NCBI RefSeq assembly: GCF_003258365.1
Contig: NZ_QHKM01000004.1
Coordinates: 124,001-188,000 of the forward strand
DNA from: Hymenobacter edaphi
GTDB taxonomy: Bacteria > Bacteroidota > Bacteroidia > Cytophagales > Hymenobacteraceae
Reading direction: 5' to 3'
Length of the DNA: 64,000 nucleotides
In this document: positions 17,068-26,915 of the stretch, piece after piece
How the letters are laid out: every line of letters begins with the position of its first letter
How positions within the stretch are numbered: the first letter of the stretch is position 1
The notes under the pieces: model-generated
What the model was told of the DNA's origin: nothing
Database searches by the model: none
What the model saw: only the letters and a program-made list of their open reading frames with translations
Made by a program: the position numbers and the translations under genes

Positions 17068-18081
17068 ATGTACACGCTGTCCTACGTCCTGACCACCTAC
17101 AACAAGCTGCCCTACCTGAAGCAGGTGGTGGAGCGCCTCGTGGCCGCCCGGCAGCCCGACGAGGAAATCGTGGTGTGCGACGGGGGCAGCAAGGACGGCA
17201 CGCCCGAGTACCTGCGCGGGCTCTACGAAGCCGGCCAGATTCAGCAGTTCGTGTCGGAGCGCGACAAGGGCGAGGCCCACGGCTTCAACAAGGCCATGCT
17301 GCGGGCCCGCGGCGAGCTGATCAAGCTCATCACCGACGACGACGCATTCTGCTACTCGGCCATTCGCGAGGCCAAGAACTTCATGCTGGCCAACCCCGAA
17401 ATCGAGGTGCTGACCGGCAACACCGGCCTGATTCACCTGGAGCACCTCGAATCGGTGAGCTTCTACGACGACGTGGCCGACAACTTCCGCCGCTGGCTCG
17501 ATAAAAAGGAAGTGGTCTGGATGATCGGGCTGCCGCTCCTCATCCGGCGCGAAGCCCTGGCCCTGACCGGCCTGCTGCACACCGGCGCCGTGCAGGTGGA
17601 TACCGAATTCACCTACCGCATCACCAGCCTGAACGTGAACCTGGCCTGGAGCACCGCCGTGATGAGCGTGCGCCTGGAAAACCCGCAGAGCAACTTCCGG
17701 GTGATGAACCAGGGCCCGAAGTGGCGCCGCGCCAGCGACGCGGAAGCCGACCGCATGCGCTACTATTACGACAAGCGCTACGGCAGCCTCAAGAACATGC
17801 TGACCCAGCGCCTGCCCTTTGAGTGGGTGAAAAAGCCGCTGCGCCCGCTCAAGCGGGCCGTGTTCCAGCTGCTGAACCGCCCGGTCTACGAGGGCAACAC
17901 CGCCCAGCCCAGCGGCTACGTGCCCGACGGCCAGCCCCAGAGCCCCGCCGAGCAGCTCAGCACCGCCTTTCGGGTGGCCGATGAGTTCATGCGCACGTAC
18001 AACGCCGCGCACCCGACCGAATTTCTCTTCAAGCAAAACCCGCTGACCAAAACCCTGACGCCGGGCACTGGCAATGGATAA
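17068..18081 (+). CDS. Family 2 glycosyltransferase (second of three paralogues)
   Basis: The 337-residue GT-A enzyme has LSYVLTTYNKLPYLK, PDEEIVVCDGGSKDGTPEY, and a metal motif in IKLITDDDAFCYS at about 88-100. It is most similar to the next gene: both share QPDEEI, IQQFVSERDKG and the SE/RDKG spacing. The C-terminal third (PLRPLKRAVFQLLNRP) is basic and may contact membrane or lipid-linked acceptor. It starts 24 bases after the acyltransferase. Specificity is unknown. Confidence 0.85.
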   Translation: MYTLSYVLTTYNKLPYLKQVVERLVAARQPDEEIVVCDGGSKDGTPEYLRGLYEAGQIQQFVSERDKGEAHGFNKAMLRARGELIKLITDDDAFCYSAIREAKNFMLANPEIEVLTGNTGLIHLEHLESVSFYDDVADNFRRWLDKKEVVWMIGLPLLIRREALALTGLLHTGAVQVDTEFTYRITSLNVNLAWSTAVMSVRLENPQSNFRVMNQGPKWRRASDAEADRMRYYYDKRYGSLKNMLTQRLPFEWVKKPLRPLKRAVFQLLNRPVYEGNTAQPSGYVPDGQPQSPAEQLSTAFRVADEFMRTYNAAHPTEFLFKQNPLTKTLTPGTGNG

Positions 18082-18178
18082 TTGGCCGCGACTGCGGTGC
18101 TTAAGCAGGAAATTTTAGCATCTATTTGCCCCGGAAGCGGCATTAGCGCGTTGCAAAACCACACTTGCCGCGCCGGGG

Positions 18179-18212
18179 TTTGCGGCCAAGCCCCTGATTT
18201 GAGTTACCTTTG
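18179..18212 (+). promoter_or_regulatory. Bacteroidota-type promoter
   Basis: TTTG at 18179-18182 and consensus -7 TACCTTTG at 18205-18212 are 22 bases apart. The ATG of the third paralogous glycosyltransferase is at 18247. This is one of the best promoter matches in the window. Confidence 0.55.
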
Positions 18213-18246
18213 CGCCCGGCCATTGCCCAACACCTTTGAATCTCTG

Positions 18247-19233
18247 ATGGAGTACCGCATTTCGTACGTCGTTTCCACTTACAACAAACTGCCCTACCTG
18301 CGCCACATTATGGAGCGGCTGGTGGCGGCCCGGCAACCCGACGAGGAAATTATCGTGTGCGACGGCGGCAGTAAGGACGGCACGCCCGAATTCCTGCAGC
18401 AGCTCTTCGACGAAGGCAAGATTCAGCAGTTCGTCTCGGAGCGCGACAAGGGCCAGTCGCACGGCCTGAACAAGGGTTTTTTGATGGCCCAGGGCGAAAT
18501 CATCAAGTCCATCAGCGACGACGACGCCTACTGGTACCCCACCATCCGCAAGGCCGCCGACTTCATGATCGAGCACCCCGACGTGGACGTGATGCTGGGC
18601 TTCACCGCCTTTGGGCAGCTGAACGACCTCACGTTTGCCCGGGTAGGGGAGAGCAAAGTCGAGGAGTTTAAGCGGTGGATGGAAACCAAGGAGCCGTTCT
18701 GGATGATTGACATGCCCATGCTGGTGCGCCGCAAGTCGCTGGCCATTACCGGGCTGTTCTATACCGGCGTGGTAATGGTCGATGCCGAGTTCATCTTCCG
18801 CATTACCCGCCTGGGCGTCAACATTGCCTGGTGCAACGGCGTGCTGAGCATGCACCTGAACAACCCCAACGGCAACTTCAACAACATGTCGCCGCGCAGC
18901 ATCGCCGACGAGGCCCGTCGCGTGCAGATCTTCTACGACGTGTACAAGTCGCCCTTCACCCTCGACGGGGCGGTGGCCGCTTCCAAGGAGTTTGTGGAGC
19001 GCCTGAAGCGCCCGCTGCGCCCGGCCAAGCGTCGCTTCTTCGAAGCCCGCGGCCTGCCGCAGGTGCAGGACCCGGAGCGCTACAGCACCAACTACGTGCC
19101 GCGCGAGGGCGAAGACCACCTCACCGCCACCTACCGCGTGTGCGACGAGTTTATGGCTGCCCGCAACGCCGAGCGGGAAACCACCTTCATCTACCGGCCC
19201 AATCAGGTAACCAAAGCCCTGCAAAAGGCTTAA
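18247..19233 (+). CDS. Family 2 glycosyltransferase (third of three paralogues)
   Basis: The product is 328 residues from the ATG at 18247. A longer open frame exists, but it would run across the promoter at 18179-18212. Motifs ISYVVSTYNKLPYLR, IIVCDGGSKDGTPEF and SISDDDAYWYP mark it as a GT2 enzyme and a close paralogue of the preceding gene. Tandem position suggests local duplication followed by divergence to a second linkage in the same polysaccharide. Confidence 0.85.
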   Translation: MEYRISYVVSTYNKLPYLRHIMERLVAARQPDEEIIVCDGGSKDGTPEFLQQLFDEGKIQQFVSERDKGQSHGLNKGFLMAQGEIIKSISDDDAYWYPTIRKAADFMIEHPDVDVMLGFTAFGQLNDLTFARVGESKVEEFKRWMETKEPFWMIDMPMLVRRKSLAITGLFYTGVVMVDAEFIFRITRLGVNIAWCNGVLSMHLNNPNGNFNNMSPRSIADEARRVQIFYDVYKSPFTLDGAVAASKEFVERLKRPLRPAKRRFFEARGLPQVQDPERYSTNYVPREGEDHLTATYRVCDEFMAARNAERETTFIYRPNQVTKALQKA

Positions 19234-19306
19234 GGCTGCCTTTTCTCAAGAAATCAATTGAACCACGGCCGCCTAGGCCCCTAACGCGTTTCGCAATTTG
19301 CACCCC

Positions 19307-20419
19307 ATGAAAGTAGCTCTTATCACTGGTATCACCGGTCAGGACGGGGCTTATTTGGCCGAGCTTCTGCTGGAAAAAGGCTACGAAGTCCACGGTATCA
19401 AGCGCCGCACGTCACTGTTCAACACCGACCGCATCGACCACCTCATCACGGACGAGCGCGGCGCGAAGAACCCCCGGTTCACCAACCACTACGGTGACCT
19501 GACGGACTCGACGAACCTGATCCGCATCATTCAGGAGGTGCAGCCCGACGAGATTTACAACCTCGGCGCCATGTCGCACGTGAAAGTGTCCTTCGACTCG
19601 CCCGAGTACGTGGCCGACGTCGACGGCATCGGCACGCTGCGCATCCTGGAAGCCGTGCGCATCCTGGGCCTGACCCAGAAAACCCGCATCTACCAGGCTT
19701 CGACCTCGGAGCTGTACGGCTTGGTGCAGGAAGTGCCGCAGAAGGAAACGACGCCCTTCTACCCCCGCTCGCCCTACGCCGTGGCCAAAATGTACGGCTT
19801 CTGGATTACGGTGAACTACCGCGAGGCCTACGGCATGTACGCCTGCAACGGCATCCTGTTCAACCACGAAAGCCCGCTGCGCGGCGAAACCTTCGTGACC
19901 CGCAAAATCACCCGCGGGGTGGCGCAGATTGCCCTGGGCATGCGCGAAAACATCAAGCTGGGCAACATGGACGCCAAGCGCGACTGGGGCCACGCCAAGG
20001 ACTACGTGGAGGCCATGTGGCGCATCCTGCAGCAGGACACGCCCGAGGACTACGTCATTGCCACCGGCGTGACGACCACCGTGCGCGACTTCGTGAAGAT
20101 GGCCTTTGCTGAGGTGGGCGTAGAGGTGGCCTTCGAAGGCGAAGGTGTAAATGAAATCGGCCGCGTGGTGGCCAGCAACGGCGAGTACGACCTGCCGGTA
20201 GGCCAGGTGGTGGTGAAGGTCGACCCGACCTACTTCCGCCCCACCGAAGTGGACCTGCTGATCGGCGACCCGACCAAATCCAAAACCAAGCTCGGCTGGG
20301 AGCCCAAGTACGACCTGGCGGCCCTGGTGAAAGACATGATGGAAGCCGACGTGTCGCTGTTCAAGCGCGACGCGTACCTGCTGAAGGGCGGCCACAAAGT
20401 ACTGTGGCAGCACGAATAG
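19307..20419 (+). CDS. gmd: GDP-mannose 4,6-dehydratase
   Basis: The product is 370 residues from the ATG at 19307 (a TTG three codons earlier is also in frame). It converts GDP-mannose to GDP-4-keto-6-deoxymannose. The NADP motif [16 protein letters not shown] is at the N-terminus, the STSELYG block and the YAVAKMYG catalytic Tyr/Lys pair follow, and [17 protein letters not shown] is the family signature. Length matches the E. coli enzyme. The product can feed fucose, perosamine or rhamnose branches. No GDP-mannose-making genes lie in the window. Confidence 0.96.
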   Translation: MKVALITGITGQDGAYLAELLLEKGYEVHGIKRRTSLFNTDRIDHLITDERGAKNPRFTNHYGDLTDSTNLIRIIQEVQPDEIYNLGAMSHVKVSFDSPEYVADVDGIGTLRILEAVRILGLTQKTRIYQASTSELYGLVQEVPQKETTPFYPRSPYAVAKMYGFWITVNYREAYGMYACNGILFNHESPLRGETFVTRKITRGVAQIALGMRENIKLGNMDAKRDWGHAKDYVEAMWRILQQDTPEDYVIATGVTTTVRDFVKMAFAEVGVEVAFEGEGVNEIGRVVASNGEYDLPVGQVVVKVDPTYFRPTEVDLLIGDPTKSKTKLGWEPKYDLAALVKDMMEADVSLFKRDAYLLKGGHKVLWQHE

Positions 20420-20440
20420 GCGTAGCCACGCAATAATGAA

Positions 20441-20480
20441 GGCCTTACCATTGCCCGCCGGGCAGTGGTAAGGCCTTTTT
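20441..20480 (+). terminator. Strong Rho-independent terminator after gmd
   Basis: A 16-bp stem with one G-T pair (20441-20456 and 20460-20475), a three-base loop and a TTTTT tail. It separates gmd from the flippase gene. Confidence 0.85.
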
Positions 20481-20515
20481 AGAGTCTCAACTAAACGGAT
20501 TGGTCCGCCAGGAAT

Positions 20516-21925
20516 TTGATCAACAGGGTTCGTAATTCGGTGCGCAGCAGCACGCAGGCCATGCGCCAGCGCGGCTCGTTCGCCCAGAATTTTGCCGTCA
20601 CGCTTTCCGGTACCACCATCGTGGCTGCCATTGGCTTCGTGCTGACGCCGATTATGTCGCGGATTTACCCGCCGTCCAGCTACGGGCAGTTCGCCGTGTT
20701 CAGCTCGGTGGTGGGCAACCTGAACCTGCTCACCACCCTGGGCTACCCCGGCGCCATGCTGATGCCCAAGCTGCGGGAGCATTTTCTGGCCCTGGTGCAC
20801 CTGAGCCTGCTGCTGACGGTGGCGGCCATCGTCGTGCTGGGCGGGCTGCTGGCTTTTGCGGCCGAGCCGCTGCGGAATTTTCTGCACTTGGAGGGCGTGG
20901 GCGGCTGGCTCTACACCATTCCGCTGCTGCTGCTGCTCTTCAACCTGAACGCCATCATGTTCACCTGGTACACCCGCGACAAGGCGTTTACCAAGCGCGT
21001 GGGCGTCGACATTGCCACCACGCTGGCGGGGCGGGGCTTCACCATCAGCTACGGCTGGCGCTTCGGCGGGCCGGTAACGGGCCTGATCCTGGGCGAGTTT
21101 TTCAACCGCATCACCGCCACCGTCGCGCTGCTCTACGGGGGCATCTGGCGCAACCTGGGCGAGCTGTGGCGCAGCTTCAGCTGGCAGAACATCAAGCATG
21201 TAGCCCGCGAGTACAAGGACTTCCCGCTCTACATCCTGCCCGCCGGCTACGTGCAGACGGTGTCGGCGCAGCTGCCGGTGTTTGCCCTCACCACGGGCTT
21301 CGGCTCGACGGTGGTGGGCTTGTACTCGTTTTCGGTGAGCCTGCTGGAAATTCCGATCAGCCTGATCGGCAACGCTATTGCGCCGGTGTTTGCCCAGAAG
21401 GCCATCGAAGTGCACCAGAACGAGCCCGAGCGCCTGCCGGTCATTACGCTCGACCTGTACTACAAGCTGCTGTACCTGGGCCTGCTGCCCTTCGGGGCCG
21501 TCACGGTGTTCGGCGACTGGCTGTTCAAGTTCGTGTTCGGGGCGCGCTGGGAGGCGGCTGGCCTGTTCACGGCCTTTCTGGGCTACTACTACGTGTTCAA
21601 GCTGACTTCGCTGGCCACTTCGGGCATCTACACCGTGTACGGCAAGCAGCGCTACCAGCTGATTGCCAACTGCGGCAACCTGGTGGCCCGCGGCACCGGC
21701 CTGGCCATCGGCCTGTACTTCCACGACGTGCGCATTGCCATGATGCTGTTCGGCCTGGGCAGCATGCTCGGCAGCTTCCTCACCGATCTGCACATTCTCT
21801 ACCTGCTGCGCCTGCCGGTGCTGCGCATTGCGCTGCGCTCGGTGCTGCTGACGGCCGGCGTGACGGGCCTGCTGTATTTGCTGCGCCTCGGCATCGAGAG
21901 CCTGCACCTGCCATTCCTGCAATAG
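20516..21925 (+). CDS. wzx: Wzx-type polysaccharide flippase (first copy)
   Basis: The 469-residue integral membrane protein of the MOP/PST family has about twelve to fourteen helices. These flip undecaprenyl-linked repeat units across the inner membrane. The N-terminus FAVTLSGTTIVAAIGFVLTP begins the first helix after a short basic segment. It is strongly similar along its length to the product of 23336-24742 (for example YGQFAVF, LTPIMSRIY, FGARWEAAGLFTAFLG). Start is TTG at 20516; no better-placed ATG precedes the first helix. Confidence 0.88.
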   Translation: MINRVRNSVRSSTQAMRQRGSFAQNFAVTLSGTTIVAAIGFVLTPIMSRIYPPSSYGQFAVFSSVVGNLNLLTTLGYPGAMLMPKLREHFLALVHLSLLLTVAAIVVLGGLLAFAAEPLRNFLHLEGVGGWLYTIPLLLLLFNLNAIMFTWYTRDKAFTKRVGVDIATTLAGRGFTISYGWRFGGPVTGLILGEFFNRITATVALLYGGIWRNLGELWRSFSWQNIKHVAREYKDFPLYILPAGYVQTVSAQLPVFALTTGFGSTVVGLYSFSVSLLEIPISLIGNAIAPVFAQKAIEVHQNEPERLPVITLDLYYKLLYLGLLPFGAVTVFGDWLFKFVFGARWEAAGLFTAFLGYYYVFKLTSLATSGIYTVYGKQRYQLIANCGNLVARGTGLAIGLYFHDVRIAMMLFGLGSMLGSFLTDLHILYLLRLPVLRIALRSVLLTAGVTGLLYLLRLGIESLHLPFLQ

Positions 21926-22022
21926 TCAAGCAACGGCCTGAACACCGACGGGCCGGTTGACGTGAACGATGTTTCCCACCCTATGACGCGGGTCCCGGAC
22001 TCGCGGCAACTGTACCGACGTT

Positions 22023-23225
22023 ATGCCAACCATTATGGGGGCGCGCTACCGCCTCTCGCAACTGCTCAAGCAAACCGCCGATTTTACTTATCGTCCGCCC
22101 GGCGGCGAAATTCACGACATCGGCCTGGCCAAGCTGGGCCCCAAGGCCAAGCGAGCCTTTGTGAAGTATTCCATCTACTCCATTCCGTACTACATCAAGG
22201 GCGACCCTCTGCAGTGCCCGCAGATCAACGAGCACTCGATGTACTGGGAGGCCGCTGAAATGGTGCGCCAGCTCAACGAGCGCGGCTACGTGGTCGACTA
22301 CCACCACGTGCACAGCAAGGCGCCCATCGAGTGGGAAAAGTACGACCTGCTCATCGATGAGGGCGGCAGCCTGATCCGGATGCCGGAGCACCTGCGGGCT
22401 GGCCGCACCCGAATTTTCTACGCTTCCAGCAACTACTGGCTGTTTCAGAACATGGCCGAGCTCAGGCGCATCGAGGACTTTCACCGCCGCCACGGCCTCT
22501 TCATCTCGCCCGAGCGGCAGGCCCCGCCCAACTACGCCAACGAGGCCGCCGACTACATGACCTACCTCGGCACCGATTTTCAACTGCGCCTGTTTGATCG
22601 GCCGGCCCACAAGCATCAGCTGAACATTTCGGCGGTATACGAGCCCGACTACCAGCGCCGCAACATGGCCGAGGCCCGCACCAAGTTCGTGTGGCTGGGC
22701 AGCGGCGGGCTGCTGCTGAAGGGCCTCGACCTAGTGGTGGAAGCCTTTGCCCAAATGCCCGAGCTGACGCTCTACATCGGCGGGCACGCCGAGCGGGAGG
22801 CGCGGTTCTGGTCGTGGCTGGAGCCCATGCTGGCCAAGCACCCCAACCTGAAGTATATGGGCTGGGTGGACGTGGGCAGCCGCAAGTTTGCCGACCTGGC
22901 CCAGCAATGCCTCGGCACGGTGTACCTCAGCGCCAGCGAAGGCGGCGGCGGGGCCGTGGTGCAGCTGGCCCACTTCGGCCTGATTCCCATTACCACCGAA
23001 ACCAGCACCGTGCGCGACGAGCTGGCCACCGTCATCCGCTCGCAGGAACCCAGCGAAATCATTGCCCAAACCATCAAGACCGTGCGCGAGCTGGTGGCCC
23101 TGCCCGAAGCCGAGCTGCACGCCCGCTCCGAGGCCGCGCACGCGTTTGCGCGGCGGCACCATACGCGGGCGGCTTACGCGCAGTCGTTTGCGGCGCTGCT
23201 CGACCGCGTCGAGGCGGGGCGCTAG
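22023..23225 (+). CDS. GT-B fold glycosyltransferase (GT4-like)
   Basis: The product is 400 residues. A Rossmann-like C-terminal half contains FVWLGSGGLLLKGLDLVVEAF and the C-terminal active-site block VYLSASEGGGGAVVQLAHFGLIPI, which stands where GT4 enzymes have the E-x7-E donor site. The N-terminal half is less typical of GT4. ATG at 22023 or an ATG four codons later may be used. It lies between the two flippase paralogues, suggesting the flippase and this transferase were part of a duplicated or recombined unit. Confidence 0.75.
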   Translation: MPTIMGARYRLSQLLKQTADFTYRPPGGEIHDIGLAKLGPKAKRAFVKYSIYSIPYYIKGDPLQCPQINEHSMYWEAAEMVRQLNERGYVVDYHHVHSKAPIEWEKYDLLIDEGGSLIRMPEHLRAGRTRIFYASSNYWLFQNMAELRRIEDFHRRHGLFISPERQAPPNYANEAADYMTYLGTDFQLRLFDRPAHKHQLNISAVYEPDYQRRNMAEARTKFVWLGSGGLLLKGLDLVVEAFAQMPELTLYIGGHAEREARFWSWLEPMLAKHPNLKYMGWVDVGSRKFADLAQQCLGTVYLSASEGGGGAVVQLAHFGLIPITTETSTVRDELATVIRSQEPSEIIAQTIKTVRELVALPEAELHARSEAAHAFARRHHTRAAYAQSFAALLDRVEAGR

Positions 23226-23269
23226 GCAGGGAAATCAGGCTCAAGCCGGACCACCCGGCAAGAAGGGCG

Positions 23270-23277
23270 TAACTTTG
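23270..23277 (+). promoter_or_regulatory. -7 element TAACTTTG upstream of second flippase
   Basis: TAACTTTG at 23270-23277 matches TAnnTTTG. The ATG lies at 23336; no clear -33 element is visible. Confidence 0.4.
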
Positions 23278-23335
23278 GCGGGAGGTTAGTGTGCGTATTT
23301 GATGGATATGAGGCGGACCGTACCCCCCCGTTGGC

Positions 23336-24742
23336 ATGAGCCAAACCCCTTTGAAACGTCTGCAGGAGTTGCTGCAGAGTCTGCGCCAGCGAGGCTCCTT
23401 CACGCGTAATCTGGCCATTACGCTGTCGGGCTCCACGCTGAGTACCCTCATCGGTATTCTGCTGACCCCGGTGGTGTCGCGCATTTATCACCCGGCGGCC
23501 TACGGGCAGTTTGCGGTGTACAACGCGCTGATCAGCAACCTGAATTTGCTCAGCACGCTCTCGTTTCCGGGCGCCTTTCTGCTGCCGCGGCGCCGCTCGC
23601 AGTTTCTGGCCCTGGTGCAGCTCACCATTCTGGTGTCGCTGACCACCTGCGGGCTGCTGGCCTTCGGGCTGGGCGTGGCCGGACCCTGGGTGATGCACCA
23701 GCTGCACGTGGAGGCGCTGGGCAACTGGCTGTATACCCTGCCGGTGATGCTGCTGGTGTTCAACCTGAACAACGTGCTGAGCACCTGGTACATGCGCGAC
23801 AAGCAGTTCGGCAAGCGCGTGGGCGTCGAAATTGCTACCAGCCTCGGCGGGCGGGCTTTCACCATCGGCTACGGCCTGCTCACGGGCGGCCACGTGGCGG
23901 GCCTGCTGCTGGCCGACTTCCTCAACCGCGTGGTCAGCACCGTGACGCTGGCTGCCGGGAGCATCCGCCACGAGTTTCGGGAGGTGCTGCGGCAGTTTTC
24001 GTGGAAGCGGCTGCGGTTGGTGGCCTATAAGTACCGCGACTTTCCGCTGGTGTACTTGCCCGGCGGCTACGTCTACATCCTCTCCACGCAGCTGCCGGTG
24101 TTTCTGCTGGCGCCGGCCTTCGGGGCCGAGGCCGTGGGGTTGTACTCCTTCTCGATGAGCCTGCTGGAAATGCCCATCAACGTGCTCGGCGCGGCCATTG
24201 CGCCGGTGTACATGCAGAAGGCGGCCGAAACCTACCAGACCGAGCCCGAGCGCCTGCCGGGCATCACCCTGAACCTCTACTACAAGCTCCTCTACCTCGG
24301 GGTGCTGCCCTTCAGCATCGTCACGGTGTACGGTGACGTGCTTTTCCGGGTGGTGTTCGGGGCGAAGTGGGAGCAGGCGGGCGTATTCACCGCTTACCTG
24401 GGCTTCTACTCGCTGTTCAAGCTGCTCTCGTTGGGCACGGCGGGCATCTACACCATCACCGAGCGGCAGAAGTACTACCTCTACGCCAACATTCTGCTGC
24501 TGGCCGTGCGCGCCCTCGGGCTGAGCATCGGCATCAGCCAGCACAACCTCGATCTGACGCTGCTGCTGTTCGGCGTCGGCTCGCTGCTGGCCACCTTTGC
24601 CGTCGATTTGCACGTGCTGTACCTGCTGCGGCTGCCGGTGCTGCGCATTGCCCTGCGCACGGTGGGCCTGATCGGGGTGACGCTGCTGCTGGTGTGGCTT
24701 ACGCGGCTGGGGCTGGCGCATTACCTGCCGTTTTTCCGCTAA
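23336..24742 (+). CDS. wzx: Wzx-type polysaccharide flippase (second copy)
   Basis: The 468-residue MOP-family membrane protein is a paralogue of 20516-21925 with conserved blocks at matching places (RQRGSF near the N-terminus, YGQFAVYNALISNLNLLS, GLYSFSMSLLEMPIN, LHVLYLLRLPVLRIALR). It probably exports a second repeat unit or is a redundant copy. Two complete flippases in one locus are unusual for a single Wzx/Wzy pathway. It is followed by four more glycosyltransferase genes. Confidence 0.88.
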   Translation: MSQTPLKRLQELLQSLRQRGSFTRNLAITLSGSTLSTLIGILLTPVVSRIYHPAAYGQFAVYNALISNLNLLSTLSFPGAFLLPRRRSQFLALVQLTILVSLTTCGLLAFGLGVAGPWVMHQLHVEALGNWLYTLPVMLLVFNLNNVLSTWYMRDKQFGKRVGVEIATSLGGRAFTIGYGLLTGGHVAGLLLADFLNRVVSTVTLAAGSIRHEFREVLRQFSWKRLRLVAYKYRDFPLVYLPGGYVYILSTQLPVFLLAPAFGAEAVGLYSFSMSLLEMPINVLGAAIAPVYMQKAAETYQTEPERLPGITLNLYYKLLYLGVLPFSIVTVYGDVLFRVVFGAKWEQAGVFTAYLGFYSLFKLLSLGTAGIYTITERQKYYLYANILLLAVRALGLSIGISQHNLDLTLLLFGVGSLLATFAVDLHVLYLLRLPVLRIALRTVGLIGVTLLLVWLTRLGLAHYLPFFR

Positions 24743-24890
24743 CGTGGCCGGTCGCAACTGAATAACCGTGCGGCGCGGGGGCGGGGCCGCCATTTGTAGT
24801 AATTTCGCAGCCGCTTCCGCCGGGGCCTTGGCCGCCGGTTTCACTGCCCGGCTCGTCATTGTGACGTCGGGCGCAAGTTATTCGGCCTCC

Positions 24891-25916
24891 ATGCCCACCG
24901 ACGTTTCCATCCTGGTTAAGTCATTCAACCGCCCGTACTACCTGGACCGCTGCCTGCGCAGCATCTACGACCACGTAACGGGCAGCTATACCATCACGGT
25001 ACTCGACGACGGCACGCCCGGCCGCTACCTCGACGAAATTCAGCGCCGCTACCCCCGGGTGCGCATCGTGCGCTCGGAGCTTTACGACGCCAAGGTGGCC
25101 CAGCTCGACGCCCACGCGGCGGGCGGGGCGCCGTTTTCGCTGCGCATCATCCCCACCAAGCTCTGGATTGAGGGCGTGGAGCAGGCCACCCCGAAGTTCT
25201 GCCTGCTCGAAGACGACATCTGGATGACCCGGCCCGTGGATTTGAGCCAGATGGCCGACTACATGCAGGAGCGGCAGGTGGTGATGACCAAGTTCTACTG
25301 GGGCGGCAACATCAATACCTTCGAGGCACGCATGGGCGGGCGCGGGCCGCAGGTGCAGGAGTACGAGCTGGCCCTGCCCGCCGGCCCCGAGTGGTGGCTG
25401 CGGATGCTGCTGCTCAATAAGTTCAAGTCGCACTCCATCCTGCACCGGCTGGGGCTGGCCAAGGAGGGCATCTACTTCCAGCTGCCGTTCTACAGCATGT
25501 ACTCGGTGGCCTCGGCCGTGTTCGACAAGGCCTACTGGCTGCACCTCTGGCAGGCCGGGCAGAAGCAGGCCGACGAAGTGCACCAACTCTCGCGGGCCCT
25601 GCACTGGACCAAAAGCCAGCCCACGCGCTTCGCCAAAACCGAGCAGGAGGTGACGCAAACCTCGTTCACCTCGTCGGCCACCAACATGTTCAAGGGCGTG
25701 GAATTCGACGTGGTGGCGGCCAACTACCACCTCAACGAAGCCTGGCTGCAGGGCCGCCTCGACGCCATGCACGACTACCCGCTGGACTTCTCGACCGAGT
25801 ACCTGAAGCCCATCTTCGACCAGGCCAACGACCCGCGCTGCACCTACCCGAACTGGCTGCGCTGGATTGAGCGCTTCAAGGGCGTGTACGCCAGCATGGG
25901 CGTGGTCGTCGACTAA
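24891..25916 (+). CDS. Family 2-like glycosyltransferase
   Basis: The product is 341 residues from the ATG at 24891. It has a GT2-type N-terminus (DVSILVKSFNRPYYLDRCL) with TVLDDGTPGRYL and an acidic LLEDDIWMTRP block at about 103-113 as the likely metal site. The C-terminal half (FYSMYSVASAVFDKAYWLHLW) is not one I recognise. An upstream in-frame extension to 24768 is Ala/Gly-rich and crosses a possible -7 element (TAATTTCG at 24800-24807), so the shorter form is preferred. Confidence 0.75.
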   Translation: MPTDVSILVKSFNRPYYLDRCLRSIYDHVTGSYTITVLDDGTPGRYLDEIQRRYPRVRIVRSELYDAKVAQLDAHAAGGAPFSLRIIPTKLWIEGVEQATPKFCLLEDDIWMTRPVDLSQMADYMQERQVVMTKFYWGGNINTFEARMGGRGPQVQEYELALPAGPEWWLRMLLLNKFKSHSILHRLGLAKEGIYFQLPFYSMYSVASAVFDKAYWLHLWQAGQKQADEVHQLSRALHWTKSQPTRFAKTEQEVTQTSFTSSATNMFKGVEFDVVAANYHLNEAWLQGRLDAMHDYPLDFSTEYLKPIFDQANDPRCTYPNWLRWIERFKGVYASMGVVVD

Positions 25917-25979
25917 CCCCGGCGGCCCCGGCCCGTACTCAGTCCGCCGCTGCGGCGGCTCACCTTTTTTCGCTTTTCC

Positions 25980-26879
25980 GTGGCTGTCTACTTCAGCATC
26001 GTCATTCCGACCTACAACCGCGCCGGCTTCATCAAGGCCACGCTGCAGTCCGTGCTAGCCCAGCAGTTCGCCGACTGGGAAGTGCTGGTGGTGGACGACG
26101 GCAGCACCGACAACACGGCCGAAGTCGTGGCCTCGCTGCCCGACGCGCGCATTCAGTACCTGCCCAAGGCCAACGGGGAGCGGGGCGCGGCCCGCAACTA
26201 CGGCCTGGCCCGCGCCCGGGGCGAGTACGTGCTGTTTCTGGACTCCGACGACCTGTTTCATCCCAATCATCTGTCGGGGCTTTACGCCAAGATTCAGGAG
26301 CTGAAGCAGCCCAACTTCATTGCCGCCAAGTACGACTTCGACCGCGACGGGGTGCGCGCTGACAGCGACATGGCCGGGCTGACCGAGGGCTGGTACGGGC
26401 TCGATACCTTCGTGCGCGGTAACGCCCTGGCCTGCAACATCTGCGTGCGCCGCGAGAATCCGGGGCTGCGCCCTTTTGAGGAAGACCGCCGCTACTCGGC
26501 CGTGGAGGACTGGATGTTTATGCTCGAAAACACCCAGCAGGACCGCGTCTACGTCGTCGACCAGGTGAGCATCACCATGAACGACCACGACACCCGCTCC
26601 ATGCGCTCCGACAACTCGGCCCTGGTGCGCCGCCTGCAGCTGGCCCTGGAGTGGATGTTGGCCCGAATTCAGCTTACCCCCGAGCAGCGCCGGACGCTGA
26701 CCGGGCGGGTGTATTACCTTTGCGCCATCCACGCCTACGCCGACGACCACCGCAGCGAGGCCGTGCGCTACGCGCAGCTGGCCCGCCCGCACCTGCCCAC
26801 GGCCCAGGGCCTCATTTTGCTAGTGCGCTGCCTGCTCGGCGTGCAGTTCGTGGACCGACTCAAGAAAATCCGGGGCTAA
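25980..26879 (+). CDS. Family 2 glycosyltransferase
   Basis: The 299-residue GT-A enzyme has FSIVIPTYNRAGFIKATLQS, VLVVDDGSTDNT and the metal motif YVLFLDSDDLFHPNH at about 82-95, a textbook GT2 pattern. It starts with GTG at 25980, 63 bases after the previous gene. Acceptor and donor cannot be told from sequence. Confidence 0.9.
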   Translation: MAVYFSIVIPTYNRAGFIKATLQSVLAQQFADWEVLVVDDGSTDNTAEVVASLPDARIQYLPKANGERGAARNYGLARARGEYVLFLDSDDLFHPNHLSGLYAKIQELKQPNFIAAKYDFDRDGVRADSDMAGLTEGWYGLDTFVRGNALACNICVRRENPGLRPFEEDRRYSAVEDWMFMLENTQQDRVYVVDQVSITMNDHDTRSMRSDNSALVRRLQLALEWMLARIQLTPEQRRTLTGRVYYLCAIHAYADDHRSEAVRYAQLARPHLPTAQGLILLVRCLLGVQFVDRLKKIRG

Positions 26880-26915
26880 GGCACCGCCCGGCCGCCCACC
26901 GTTGTTATTGCCATC

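Noticed and set aside
19412-21922. An 836-codon minus-strand frame across gmd and the first flippase
   Set aside because: It spans the gmd terminator and is rich in Gln/His/Arg, as expected of an antisense shadow.
26717-26724. TACCTTTG promoter element inside the glycosyltransferase gene at 25980
   Set aside because: It lies in coding sequence about 190 bases before the next gene, with no -33 element; probably chance.
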